DNA of 64,000 bases from FEB-25 sp963726315. GTDB lineage: Bacteria; Chloroflexota; Anaerolineae; Anaerolineales; UBA4823. The notes below the pieces were generated by a model. That model was not told where the DNA came from and did not search any database. It saw nothing but the letters and a program-made list of their open reading frames with translations. The stretch covers positions 868,001 through 932,000 of the forward strand of contig CAVSBZ010000007.1 of the NCBI GenBank assembly GCA_963726315.1, given 5' to 3'. The position numbers were made by a program, and so were the translations under genes. Positions 16,037 to 24,820 of this stretch are shown here, piece after piece; the first letter of the stretch is position 1; the number at the start of each line of letters is the position of its first letter.

Positions 16037-17380
16037 ATGGCACCCATAATTCAAGTAGATAAAATTGCTGATTATGTTGACCAGGAAATCACCATCCAGG
16101 GCTGGGTATACAACCGCACAGATAAGGGAAAATTGGTGTTTCTCCTGGTGAGGGATGGATACGGGTTTGTGCAGTGCGTCGCATTCAAGGGTGACCTTGA
16201 CCCCGAATTATTTGACCAGCTTGTCCGATTGCCCCAGGAATCATCCGTAATCATCCGCGGTGTGGTCAGAGCGGATGCGCGGGCACCGGGAATCCCAGGC
16301 GGATATGAGATCGGCGTGAAAGGTGTGGAGATTCTGCAAGCTGCAGATTTGGATTACCCGATGGCGTTGAAGGAACAAGGACCAGATTTCGCATTAGACA
16401 ACCGGCACCTTTGGTTGCGGATGCAAAGCCAATGGGCGATCCTGCGCGTACGGGCAACGGTCATCAGGGCGATCCGCGAGTGGTTGGACACGAATGGTTT
16501 TATCGGGATGGATACTCCCATCCTGACGCCGGCAGCTGTTGAAGGCACAACCACACTCTTCGAAACGTCCTATTTTGATGAAGGTGTAGCTTACCTGGCG
16601 CAAAGCGGTCAGCTTTATAACGAGGCTAACATTTTTGCCTTTAAAAAGGTATATTGCTTCGGTCCCACTTTTAGAGCAGAAAAGTCGAAAACCCGCCGGC
16701 ACTTGACTGAGTTTTGGATGGTGGAGCCGGAAGCCGCGTTCTGTGACCTGGACCAGCTGATGGAAATCGAAGAGCAGTTCGTATCCCATATCGTCAGCCG
16801 CGTGCTCGAGCAGTGTGCCCCCGAATTGAAGTCATTGAAGCGGGATATTTCTAAACTAGAAAAAATTAGCAGTCCCTTCCCGCGGATTTCCTATGATGAG
16901 GCGGTTAAAAAGATTGATCAGCTGAGGGCAGAAACGGATGACCCTGAAAAGAAAGAGCTACTAAAAATCGACTGGGGGATGGATTTTGGCGCCCCTCACG
17001 AGACGGCTCTGACTAACCTGTATGAAAAACCGGTCTTTGTTTACGGGTATCCGACAGAAGTGAAAGCATTTTACATGGAACCCTGGCCCGGAAGACCTGA
17101 AGTGTGTAAAAGCGTGGATCTTCTGGCACCTGAAGGTTACGGTGAAATTATCGGAGGCAGTGAGCGAATTTCGGACCCTGACTTACTGCTTGCACGTTTG
17201 AGACAATACAAATTACCCGAGGCTGCATATAAGTGGTACCTCGAGCTGCGGAGATTTGGGAGCGTACCTCATTCCGGATTCGGGATGGGAGTGGAGCGGA
17301 CGGTGGCCTGGATCTGCGGGATCGAGCACATCCGTGAGGCAATTCCTTTCCCGCGTACAATCAAACGCGTATACCCGTAA
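16037..17380 (+). CDS. asnS: Asparaginyl-tRNA synthetase
   Basis: A 447-residue class IIb synthetase with an N-terminal OB-fold (about 1-110) and a catalytic core with FRAEKSKTRRHLTEFWMVEPE (motif 2 region, residues ~214-234) and the C-terminal motif 3 GFGMGVERTVAW. The length and the AsnRS-type HLTEFWMVE sequence separate it from AspRS. It starts two bases after aspS, with GGGAGG inside the aspS end as ribosome binding site, so both are one operon. Confidence 0.95.
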   Translation: MAPIIQVDKIADYVDQEITIQGWVYNRTDKGKLVFLLVRDGYGFVQCVAFKGDLDPELFDQLVRLPQESSVIIRGVVRADARAPGIPGGYEIGVKGVEILQAADLDYPMALKEQGPDFALDNRHLWLRMQSQWAILRVRATVIRAIREWLDTNGFIGMDTPILTPAAVEGTTTLFETSYFDEGVAYLAQSGQLYNEANIFAFKKVYCFGPTFRAEKSKTRRHLTEFWMVEPEAAFCDLDQLMEIEEQFVSHIVSRVLEQCAPELKSLKRDISKLEKISSPFPRISYDEAVKKIDQLRAETDDPEKKELLKIDWGMDFGAPHETALTNLYEKPVFVYGYPTEVKAFYMEPWPGRPEVCKSVDLLAPEGYGEIIGGSERISDPDLLLARLRQYKLPEAAYKWYLELRRFGSVPHSGFGMGVERTVAWICGIEHIREAIPFPRTIKRVYP

Positions 17381-17456
17381 GTAGATAGTTCGGAGTGACA
17401 CCTGTCAGAGATGATAGGCGATCTCATCGAATCTATCTACTCACGCGACTTTTTTT
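17380..17456 (+). terminator. Branched hairpin and T-run after asnS
   Basis: AGTAGATAG (17380-17388) pairs with CTATCTACT (17433-17441). The stem encloses two small hairpins, TGACA/TGTCA (17396-17407) and GAGAT/ATCTC. A run of seven T follows at 17450-17456. It probably ends the aspS-asnS transcript; the branched shape is unusual for a simple terminator. Confidence 0.55.
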
Positions 17457-17457
17457 G

Positions 17458-17466
17458 TGGTATAAG
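17458..17466 (+). promoter_or_regulatory. Extended -10 promoter of the structured RNA
   Basis: TGG followed by TATAAG gives an extended -10 element directly after the asnS terminator and about 20 bases before the first stem of the RNA candidate. There is no clear -35. Confidence 0.4.
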
Positions 17467-17471
17467 ATAGC

Positions 17472-17660
17472 TACCCTACTATGCACGTGTTGTTGCTTTT
17501 GCGTTCTGAGCCAACACTGATATCTGGGGGTCCGATCTCACGAAGGTGACGCGATAGGCTAGAGCCAAGGCGGATCCTCCGGGAAGGACTCCAACCTGCG
17601 AAGGCAGGTTCAGAACTATGCAGCACACGACATGGTGGGGTTCGTTTAACGAGTTAGACA
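17472..17660 (+). ncRNA. Structured small RNA candidate, possibly 6S RNA
   Basis: This non-coding stretch of about 190 bases folds as nested stems. CGTGTTGTTGC (17486-17496) pairs with GCAGCACACG (17620-17629) with one bulge; GTTCTGA (17503-17509) pairs with TCAGAAC (17610-17616); GGGGTCC (17527-17533) pairs with GGACTCC (17586-17592). A local hairpin AACCTG/CAGGTT (17593-17610) can compete on the 3' side, as in the 6S RNA central bubble. The length, the rod with an open middle, the own promoter and the following hairpin fit 6S RNA (ssrS), and B. subtilis carries one of its 6S genes beside aspS. The apical part (17534-17585) can branch into small hairpins, which is less typical. An unnamed RNA is the alternative. 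Confidence 0.5.
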
Positions 17661-17693
17661 CAACTCTGGTGGGTTTTTTACCCACCAGAGTTG
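17661..17693. terminator. 14-bp hairpin between RNA candidate and MFS gene
   Basis: CAACTCTGGTGGGT (17661-17674) pairs perfectly with ACCCACCAGAGTTG (17680-17693) around a five-T loop. It lies at the 3' end of the RNA candidate and 7 bases past the end of the convergent MFS gene, so it can serve both. A flanking T-run is weak on either strand. Confidence 0.7.
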
Positions 17694-17699
17694 CATTAT

Positions 17700-18902
17700 T
17701 TATTTCACCCAGGTAACCAGGAGCAGCCCTGCCAGGAGTGCCAGGACTGAACCGAACACGAACGGGGCAGAAGGACCGATCAACTGCCATAAGATGCCTG
17801 CGATCAATGAGGCGGGTAAGGCAGCAAACCCGATGGCAGCATTAAAGTATCCGTAAGCAGTACCACGCTGTTCCTGTGGCACGATATCAGCAACGAGAGC
17901 TTTCGCCACCCCCTCAGTCAGGGCATAATAAATGCCATAAAAGCCGTATAAAAGCCAAATCTGGACTCCCGTTTTGGAGAGGGCAAATCCCAAATAAACT
18001 AAGCCATAGATCGTCCAGCCAGCCAGCATCAGCTTCTTCCTGCCGATGCGATCAGATAGTGAGCCGAGAGGACCTGCCAATGATGCGTAGACGGCGTTAA
18101 AGGTCATCAGCATGCCTATGATCTGAAGCACGGTTAGCCCACGATTTTGCCCAAGAAGAATAATGAATGAATCGGATGAATTGCCCAGAGTGAAGATGAC
18201 GATTACGACGAGAAATATGCGGAAGCGTTTAGCCAGTGCGAACCAGCCCAGGGAAAGTTGGATTTTTTTCTCTTTCCGGGCGACTGCGACTTCTTTAACA
18301 CCAATTGCCAACACCAGGACCGCCAGGACAGCCGGGATAATGCTGGCGAGGACGATCACCTGGAAGGTGTGACGTTCGAGCTCGGCCGCACCGGCTTGGG
18401 TGAGCCATATTATCAACCCAGCGATCGCTAACCCAACAAAAGCGCCAGCAGTATCGCCAGCGCGGTGCAACCCGAAGGATAGGCCGCGCTGGTCAGATTT
18501 GGCGCTGTCTGCCAACAAGGCATCTCTGGGAGCGGTACGGATACCCTTACCAAACCGGTCGGCAAACCTGACGCCTAATACCCATTCCCAGGTGGTGGCG
18601 AAGTATAGGAAGGGCTTGGATATTGTAGAGATGGCATAACCCAGAACGGTGAGCCACTTGCGTTTACCGATTCTGTCTGATAGCGTACCGGAAAAAAGCT
18701 TGACTAGGCTGGCGGTTGCCTCTGCAATCCCATCGATTAGCCCGATGATGCTCGTCTGAACCCCAAGGACATTGTAAAGGAACAGGGGAATCAGATTATT
18801 CAACATCTCCGAGGAAACATCGGTGAGGAATGATCCAATCGTCAGGAACCAAATATTAGGATTAAGCCGGCGCAGGGATGATGTGGGTTTCTGTGGAGCC
18901 AT
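17700..18902 (-). CDS. MFS transporter
   Basis: A 400-residue major facilitator protein with about 12 membrane helices in two halves. The loop LSDRIGKRKW (near residue 75) and its repeat LSDRIGRKKL (near residue 285) are the MFS motif A copies. It resembles MFS proteins of unknown substrate that begin with NIWFLTIGSFLTDVSSEML. It is the last gene of the glgA-glgC-malQ run, 27 bases after malQ, so transport of a sugar or oligosaccharide is possible but is context inference only. Confidence 0.85.
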   Translation of the reverse strand: MAPQKPTSSLRRLNPNIWFLTIGSFLTDVSSEMLNNLIPLFLYNVLGVQTSIIGLIDGIAEATASLVKLFSGTLSDRIGKRKWLTVLGYAISTISKPFLYFATTWEWVLGVRFADRFGKGIRTAPRDALLADSAKSDQRGLSFGLHRAGDTAGAFVGLAIAGLIIWLTQAGAAELERHTFQVIVLASIIPAVLAVLVLAIGVKEVAVARKEKKIQLSLGWFALAKRFRIFLVVIVIFTLGNSSDSFIILLGQNRGLTVLQIIGMLMTFNAVYASLAGPLGSLSDRIGRKKLMLAGWTIYGLVYLGFALSKTGVQIWLLYGFYGIYYALTEGVAKALVADIVPQEQRGTAYGYFNAAIGFAALPASLIAGILWQLIGPSAPFVFGSVLALLAGLLLVTWVK

Positions 18903-18929
18903 ATTTGATTGATGGTCCTAAGTGCGAAT

Positions 18930-20441
18930 TTAGGGAGTAATTTCTGAGCTGTTCTGTCGACTGTAGAGATAATTCAGCTGTTTTATTTTAGCCTGCAGCT
19001 CAGGATTTTGAGCATCGGCGTACATCCTCCACATCCAGTTGCCGCTGGGATTTCCGGGATAGTTCATGCGAGCTTCATTACCAAGATCGAGGAAATCCTG
19101 CATAGGAGCCAGGCCGAAAATGGCTACCGAGGACCATACTCCGCGGATGAAATCCCAGCTCACGTTGCTGCCGTCACGATCGAGATAGTCTCGATATACA
19201 GATTTTTCTTGTTCAGAGACACGGTTGTACCAACCACGCGAAGTATCGTTATCATGGGTGCCGGTGTACACCACGCAGTACTCGGGGTAATTATGAGGCA
19301 GGAATGGATCTTCGGGGGTGCTGTCAAATCCAAATTGGAAGATTTTCATCCCGGGCAGGTTGAATAAGTCACGCAGTTCCACCACGTCGGGAGTGATCAC
19401 GCCCAGGTCTTCAGCGATAATCGGCAGGTCTCCGAGGGACTGGCGGATGCTGTGAAAGAAATCCTTGCCCGGACCAGGCGTCCAACGACCTTTCTCGGCA
19501 GTTTTGGCAGTACCAGGGACTTCCCAATAACCCGCAAAGCCGCGGAAATGATCGATGCGGATTATATCCACCATGGCCAGCGTGGCATTGATACGCTCCA
19601 GCCACCAGGAATATCCAGTTTGGGCATGGACGTCCCATCGATAAAGAGGGTTGCCCCAAAGCTGACCCGTGGGAGCGAAATAATCGGGAGGAACACCGGC
19701 AACGAAGGTGGGCATACCGCTATCATCCAAATAAAACAACTCAGGATGCACCCACACATCCGAACTGTCATGGGCGACGAAGATGGGGATATCGCCGATA
19801 ATCTGGATATTTTTCGCGTGAGCATACTCACGCAGCTGAGACCACTGGCGGTGAAAAATGAATTGTCGATAGATCTGGCGCTGGACGGCAACGTCCAGCT
19901 CTTTACGGGCGGATGACAAAGCTTGAGGGTTTCTTTGTCGGAGCGGTTTTTCCCAGGTAGGCCAGGGTGCACCACTATGGAATTCTTTGAGTGCCATGAA
20001 TAAGGCATAATCATCCAGCCAGCTGGAATGATCGGCTTGAAATTGTGCCATCTCATCTTTGAGCTGGGCTGATTGAGTGTGCTGGAAGCGGATGAATGAG
20101 CGGTCGAGCACGCCTAACTTCCAGGGAATTACCTGACCAAAATCCACATGATCATCAGGAAAGCATGGATGGTCATAGAGGTCATTCGGATGAAGCAAAT
20201 CTTCTTTGAGCAAAGCATCTGGGCTGATCAAGAGGGGATTACCTGCGAAGGAGGAAAAACATTGGTATGGAGAGTCTCCATAACCAGTTGGTCCAATCGG
20301 CAAAACCTGCCAAAGCCCACAACCCGCACCTGAAAGGAAATCCACCCAACGATGGGCGTGTGAGCCAATGTCACCGATCCCGTAGGGACCAGGGAAGCTG
20401 GTGGGATGCAGCAGGATACCAGAAGCGCGCTTAAACTTCAT
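18930..20441 (-). CDS. malQ: 4-alpha-glucanotransferase (amylomaltase, GH77)
   Basis: A 502-residue GH77 enzyme. Diagnostic parts are the opening RASGILLHPTSFPGPYGIGD, the segment MVDIIRIDHFRGF containing the nucleophile Asp, IIAEDLGVITPDV with the acid/base Glu, and the YTGTHDNDTSRGW segment. It transfers alpha-1,4-glucan chains between acceptors during maltodextrin and glycogen turnover. ATG 20441 overlaps the end of glgC by 11 bases; the longer frame to 20513 would lie inside glgC. The AAAAGG upstream is inside glgC. Operon with glgA, glgC and the MFS gene. Confidence 0.95.
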   Translation of the reverse strand: MKFKRASGILLHPTSFPGPYGIGDIGSHAHRWVDFLSGAGCGLWQVLPIGPTGYGDSPYQCFSSFAGNPLLISPDALLKEDLLHPNDLYDHPCFPDDHVDFGQVIPWKLGVLDRSFIRFQHTQSAQLKDEMAQFQADHSSWLDDYALFMALKEFHSGAPWPTWEKPLRQRNPQALSSARKELDVAVQRQIYRQFIFHRQWSQLREYAHAKNIQIIGDIPIFVAHDSSDVWVHPELFYLDDSGMPTFVAGVPPDYFAPTGQLWGNPLYRWDVHAQTGYSWWLERINATLAMVDIIRIDHFRGFAGYWEVPGTAKTAEKGRWTPGPGKDFFHSIRQSLGDLPIIAEDLGVITPDVVELRDLFNLPGMKIFQFGFDSTPEDPFLPHNYPEYCVVYTGTHDNDTSRGWYNRVSEQEKSVYRDYLDRDGSNVSWDFIRGVWSSVAIFGLAPMQDFLDLGNEARMNYPGNPSGNWMWRMYADAQNPELQAKIKQLNYLYSRQNSSEITP

Positions 20442-21693
20442 GAGCGAGCCTTTTGGTAAGGATGTAGTCATCTCCACGTACGATTGAGGCAGGATAGTCA
20501 CTTTCGACCACATCCGTGCCGATCACTGCCCCGGGTTCAACCGTGAAACCCTTGGGGACTTCACTATTTTTCCCGATCATGGTTAACACCGGCTCAGTCC
20601 CTTCCACCATGCCCCCGACTTTGGCATGTGACCTGATGTGGACACGTTTATCGATAATAGCTCGCTCGATGACTGCATCAGATTCAATCACGGTATCTGT
20701 TAGAAGGATTGATTCCCTTACCACGGCTCCAGAGCGGACCATAACACCTGGGGAGAGCACACTGCGGATGATCCTGGCTGTAGCATCAATTTCACACCCA
20801 TCGCAGATCAGGCTATTATCCACCGTTGCACCTCGTGCGATCCATACCGGGGGTCGCTCTTCGGTACGGGTATGGATAATCCAGGAACGATCATTCAAAT
20901 CGAAGGGAGGTTTATCTTCCAAGTGATCCATGTGGGCTTTCCAGTAAGAGGTGGCCGTCCCCACGTCCATCCAGTAGCCGGTGTATGGATAAGCAAAAAC
21001 CCGGGCACCATCCGCAACCATCTTGGGGAGAATATCCCTGCCAAAGTCATGCGATGAATTGGCGAGGTTGTGATCTTCGAGTAAATATTGGTTCAATACG
21101 TCAGTTTTGAACAAATAAACGCCCATATTGGCTAAATTTGAGGGTGGCTGCTCTGGTTTCTCTACAAAAGAAGTGACGCGCAGATCAGGACCCACTCCAA
21201 CAACACCTAGGCGGGTGGCATCCTTTATCGGGACGGTGATGGTCGCCAGGGTTAAATCAGCGTTGTTTGCTTCATGAGAATCAACCATCAATGCGTAGTT
21301 CATTTCGTAGATGTGGTCGCCCGATAATATGAGCACAAGGTCGGGATCCGAGTTTTTGATAAAGCGGAAATTCTGCTGAACCGCATCTGCAGTTCCCAGA
21401 AACCAATCGGAAGCACCACGGGCTTTATATGGTGTATAGATGCGTACTCCACCAGTAAAATCACGGTTCAGGTCCCAGGGACCACCCGCACCGATATGTT
21501 CAATCAGGGAATGAGGCCGGTATTGGGCGATGATCATTACGTCAAAAATACCAGAGTTGACGCAATTCGACAGGGTGAAGTCGATTATCCGATATTTACC
21601 CGCAAACGGCACTGCGGGTTTGGTCCTTTTCGCAGTGAGTGTGCCAAGCCTGGAACCTTCTCCACCAGCAAGAATGACAGCCCTGGTTCTCAT
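20431..21693 (-). CDS. glgC: Glucose-1-phosphate adenylyltransferase
   Basis: A 420-residue ADP-glucose pyrophosphorylase. The N-terminal nucleotidyltransferase signature AGGEGSRLGTLTAKRTKPAV (about 9-28) is followed by LSGDHIYEMNY, and the second half is a left-handed beta-helix of hexapeptide-like repeats. It makes ADP-glucose, the substrate of GlgA encoded 40 bases upstream. AGGAGG precedes ATG 21693. Confidence 0.96.
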   Translation of the reverse strand: MRTRAVILAGGEGSRLGTLTAKRTKPAVPFAGKYRIIDFTLSNCVNSGIFDVMIIAQYRPHSLIEHIGAGGPWDLNRDFTGGVRIYTPYKARGASDWFLGTADAVQQNFRFIKNSDPDLVLILSGDHIYEMNYALMVDSHEANNADLTLATITVPIKDATRLGVVGVGPDLRVTSFVEKPEQPPSNLANMGVYLFKTDVLNQYLLEDHNLANSSHDFGRDILPKMVADGARVFAYPYTGYWMDVGTATSYWKAHMDHLEDKPPFDLNDRSWIIHTRTEERPPVWIARGATVDNSLICDGCEIDATARIIRSVLSPGVMVRSGAVVRESILLTDTVIESDAVIERAIIDKRVHIRSHAKVGGMVEGTEPVLTMIGKNSEVPKGFTVEPGAVIGTDVVESDYPASIVRGDDYILTKRLAHEV

Positions 21694-21733
21694 ATTTACC
21701 TCCTAGACAGTCTAGAAACATTATACATATATT

Positions 21734-23221
21734 TCAGCGTAATAACGTGCGGTAACACTGCAGGTATTCCAGTGCAGACCGGTCCCAGGAAAAATCTTGA
21801 AGCATGCCATGGATGCGCATTTCCAACCATCGGTGAGGGTTAAGTGTGTATACTTTTAATGCACGACGGATGGCACCAGCCAGGGCTTTAGATGTAGCTC
21901 TTTTGAATAAGAAACCCGTGAAATCTTCTGAATTATCTGCATCTTTGATGGTATCGGAAAGGCCTCCGGTGGCACGTGCAATGGGGACACAGCCATAGCG
22001 CATGGCGATCATCTGGGAGATTCCACACGGCTCGTAACGCGAGGGCATTAATAATGCATCGGCGCCGGCGTATATATGGCGGCTCAAGGGGTCATTGTAC
22101 TCAATGCAAGCGCGGATTTGATCAGGATAATCGGATGCAAGCTCACGAACAGTATTTTCCAGAGTTGGATTGCCGGTGCCGAGAAAGACGGCTTGAAAGC
22201 GAGGAGGTTTTTCTGCATCCGATTGCAGCAAAAGGCGGAGTGCCTCCACAGATAAGTCCACACCTTTTTGAGGATCCATGCGGGTGATCATGGCGAGTAT
22301 TGGGGTAGCCGGATCTTCCTGCAGACCTAACTCAAGCTGGAGGAAAGACTTATTAATAGTTCTATCTTCTAGATTTTTAAATGTAACCCGGGCAGCTGTT
22401 TCTGGGTCGGTCGCCGGATCCCATTTGCGAGTATCAAGCCCGTTGAGTATCCCTGAAATTTTTTCAGGTCGGGCGCTCAAGAAGCCAGCCAACCCCGAAC
22501 CGAATTCTTCTGTCATGATCTCCTTGGAATATCCCGGTGAAACCGCAACGATCGAATCTGCGGTCAGTAAGCCTAATGGCAAAGCCATATGCTCCGCCCA
22601 GGTTGGTAAGTCAGAATGAACCGCGGGAGGAAGACCAAAGGCATCCAGGGCAGGAGAAGTGAGAGACCCGAGGTACGGCAGGTTGTGAATGGTGAGTACA
22701 GAGGCAGTGTGGTTAAAAAATGGATCAGTGGGGCGATGGAGAGCCAACGAATAAACAGCAGTCGCGGTGTGCCAGTCATTGGCATGCAAAATATCCGGTC
22801 TCCAACCCAGTTTCTGCACAAGCTCCAGGGAAGCCATGGAAAAGAAGACATACTTATAACCATCTTCTTCCAAATCCAGAGAATAGACCCCTGTTTCATG
22901 ATCGATAGGGGTCCCACTTATCAAATAAACGGTGAGCCCTTCCAGGTCAAGTGAATAAGCCTTAGCTATGATTTCGCCATGCAGTGTAGCGACTGGATAT
23001 TCAACTTCCAGGCGAGGCGAATAAATCTCCCGGTTGATGGCAGGATGAAAAGGGATCACGAGCCTGACGTCCAGAACCGCCAGGGTATCCCCGTTTGCCT
23101 GGCTCAAGCTTTGCAGGGCACGCGGAAGCGAGCCAGCGACGTCTGCCAACCCGCCGACCTTTACGAGAGGATCGGCCTCCGATGCAAGGAATAGAACATT
23201 AATACGGGAGGAAGTGGGCAT
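21734..23221 (-). CDS. glgA: Glycogen synthase
   Basis: A 495-residue GT5 enzyme. The ADP-glucose loop KVGGLADVAGSLPRAL is at residues ~21-36, the HANDWHTA segment is near residue 145, and the second Rossmann half carries ITRMDPQKGVDL and PSRYEPCGISQMIAMRYG. The family adds glucose from ADP-glucose to growing alpha-1,4-glucan. It is the first gene of the minus-strand glycogen operon and is divergent from the GH57 gene, with 177 bases between. Confidence 0.96.
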   Translation of the reverse strand: MPTSSRINVLFLASEADPLVKVGGLADVAGSLPRALQSLSQANGDTLAVLDVRLVIPFHPAINREIYSPRLEVEYPVATLHGEIIAKAYSLDLEGLTVYLISGTPIDHETGVYSLDLEEDGYKYVFFSMASLELVQKLGWRPDILHANDWHTATAVYSLALHRPTDPFFNHTASVLTIHNLPYLGSLTSPALDAFGLPPAVHSDLPTWAEHMALPLGLLTADSIVAVSPGYSKEIMTEEFGSGLAGFLSARPEKISGILNGLDTRKWDPATDPETAARVTFKNLEDRTINKSFLQLELGLQEDPATPILAMITRMDPQKGVDLSVEALRLLLQSDAEKPPRFQAVFLGTGNPTLENTVRELASDYPDQIRACIEYNDPLSRHIYAGADALLMPSRYEPCGISQMIAMRYGCVPIARATGGLSDTIKDADNSEDFTGFLFKRATSKALAGAIRRALKVYTLNPHRWLEMRIHGMLQDFSWDRSALEYLQCYRTLLR

Positions 23222-23398
23222 TTTGTCGCCTGGAATATTAATTTTACACGATTAAAAGCATATGGATTGGTAAGGACAGGCTGGATTTATTAATGTTAAG
23301 ATCAATAAATTCCCCTTGCTAAATAATGAGATTTGGGTTAAAACTCAGGGCATGGTATTGTGGTTCATCGCTGCCAGCCAGGGGGAAACCTAGATATC

Positions 23399-24820
23399 AT
23401 GTCGGTACGTGCCCTGTCAATTCACGGACACTTCTATCAGCCTCCCCGCGAGGATCCTATTTCTGGTTTAATCCCCTCAGAATATGGTGCGTCTCCATAC
23501 CGGAATTGGAATGAACGCATCTTTGCCGAGTGCTACCTGCCCAATGCAAAATTAGGGAACTTTGAGAAAATCAGTTTCAATATTGGACCAACCCTATTAT
23601 CGTGGATGAACAGATACGACCCTTCGGCTATCCGGCTCATCGCTGCACAAGACCGGGTCAACTTGCAGCAGTTTGGGGTGGGGAATGCAATCGCCCAAGC
23701 GTACAACCACACCATCCTACCCTTAGCCACCTACGAAGATAAAGTGACCCAGGTTGAATGGGGAATCGCTGATTTTGAGTTCCAGTTTGGGCGGAAGCCG
23801 GTGGGCATGTGGCTGCCGGAGACTGCAGCCGATATGGAGACCTTGAATATCCTGGCGGAACATGGAATTGAGTTTACCATCATGGCGCCATGGCAGGCTG
23901 AGAGTTATCAGCTGGACGTGACCGAACCATACCGAGTTGCTTTATCAGCAGGGAAAAGCATCTCGGTATTTTTTTATCACCAGGAATTAAGTTCCGGGAT
24001 CAGTTTTAACCCAAACCTGACCAATAATGCAGACGAATTCGTAAAGAATTACCTGATACCTACCTTCCTGGGGGAAAAAGAACAACGCGGAGAGCCGCAA
24101 ATGCTGTTGATCGCTTCGGATGGTGAGTTATACGGACACCATCAACATTTCAGGGACCGTTTCCTGGCTCACTTGGTCAATGGGGCGAGCTCGAGCGTTG
24201 GTCTTGAAAAATCATACCCCGCATTATGGTTGCAAGAATATCCACCCCAACATTGGGTGAGTATCCGGGAAGGAACGTCATGGTCGTGCCACCACGGAGT
24301 CGAACGTTGGAAAGGGAATTGCGGATGCACACCAGGGGATGGGCGGTGGAAAGGCTACCTGCGGCAGGCATTCAACCGCCTGGCATACCAGCTGGATAAA
24401 GTCTATGTTGAAACAATGACTGGATACCATCTTGATCCATGGCAATTACGAAATTCATATATCCATGCAATTTTAGGGCAGACCTCCTGCGAGGATTTAA
24501 TCAACCAAGCGGCAGGGAGGAGAATAGGCACTGAACAAATCACCCAAATCAGGATGCTGCTCGAAGCCCAACGTGAACGTCAACGAATTTTTACTTCTTG
24601 CGGATGGTTTTTCGATGATTTCAGCCGCATCGAGCCTAAAAATAATGTGGCTTATGCCGCACAGGCTGTTCGGTTGACGAATTTGGCAGTCGGAGTGAAT
24701 CTGGCGGATCAATTCAAGGCTGACCTACATTACGTAGTCAGCCAGAGGACAGGCACCAGGGGGGATAAGGTTTTTCAGAAGGAAATGCAGAAAACCTTAC
24801 CGGTCAGTTTATTTCAGTAA
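23399..24820 (+). CDS. GH57 family glycoside hydrolase/glucan-modifying enzyme
   Basis: A 473-residue protein with a GH57 N-terminal domain: the HGHFYQPPRED opening, MWLPETAAD (nucleophile Glu region, about residue 145) and IASDGELYGHH (second catalytic Asp region). The family includes alpha-amylases and 4-alpha-glucanotransferases; the exact activity cannot be read here. ATG 23399 was chosen over the upstream frame at 23360 because the conserved start of the family, MSVRALSIHGHFY, begins there and GGGGGA lies upstream. Its 3' end overlaps the convergent GH13 gene by 12 bases. Confidence 0.88.
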   Translation: MSVRALSIHGHFYQPPREDPISGLIPSEYGASPYRNWNERIFAECYLPNAKLGNFEKISFNIGPTLLSWMNRYDPSAIRLIAAQDRVNLQQFGVGNAIAQAYNHTILPLATYEDKVTQVEWGIADFEFQFGRKPVGMWLPETAADMETLNILAEHGIEFTIMAPWQAESYQLDVTEPYRVALSAGKSISVFFYHQELSSGISFNPNLTNNADEFVKNYLIPTFLGEKEQRGEPQMLLIASDGELYGHHQHFRDRFLAHLVNGASSSVGLEKSYPALWLQEYPPQHWVSIREGTSWSCHHGVERWKGNCGCTPGDGRWKGYLRQAFNRLAYQLDKVYVETMTGYHLDPWQLRNSYIHAILGQTSCEDLINQAAGRRIGTEQITQIRMLLEAQRERQRIFTSCGWFFDDFSRIEPKNNVAYAAQAVRLTNLAVGVNLADQFKADLHYVVSQRTGTRGDKVFQKEMQKTLPVSLFQ

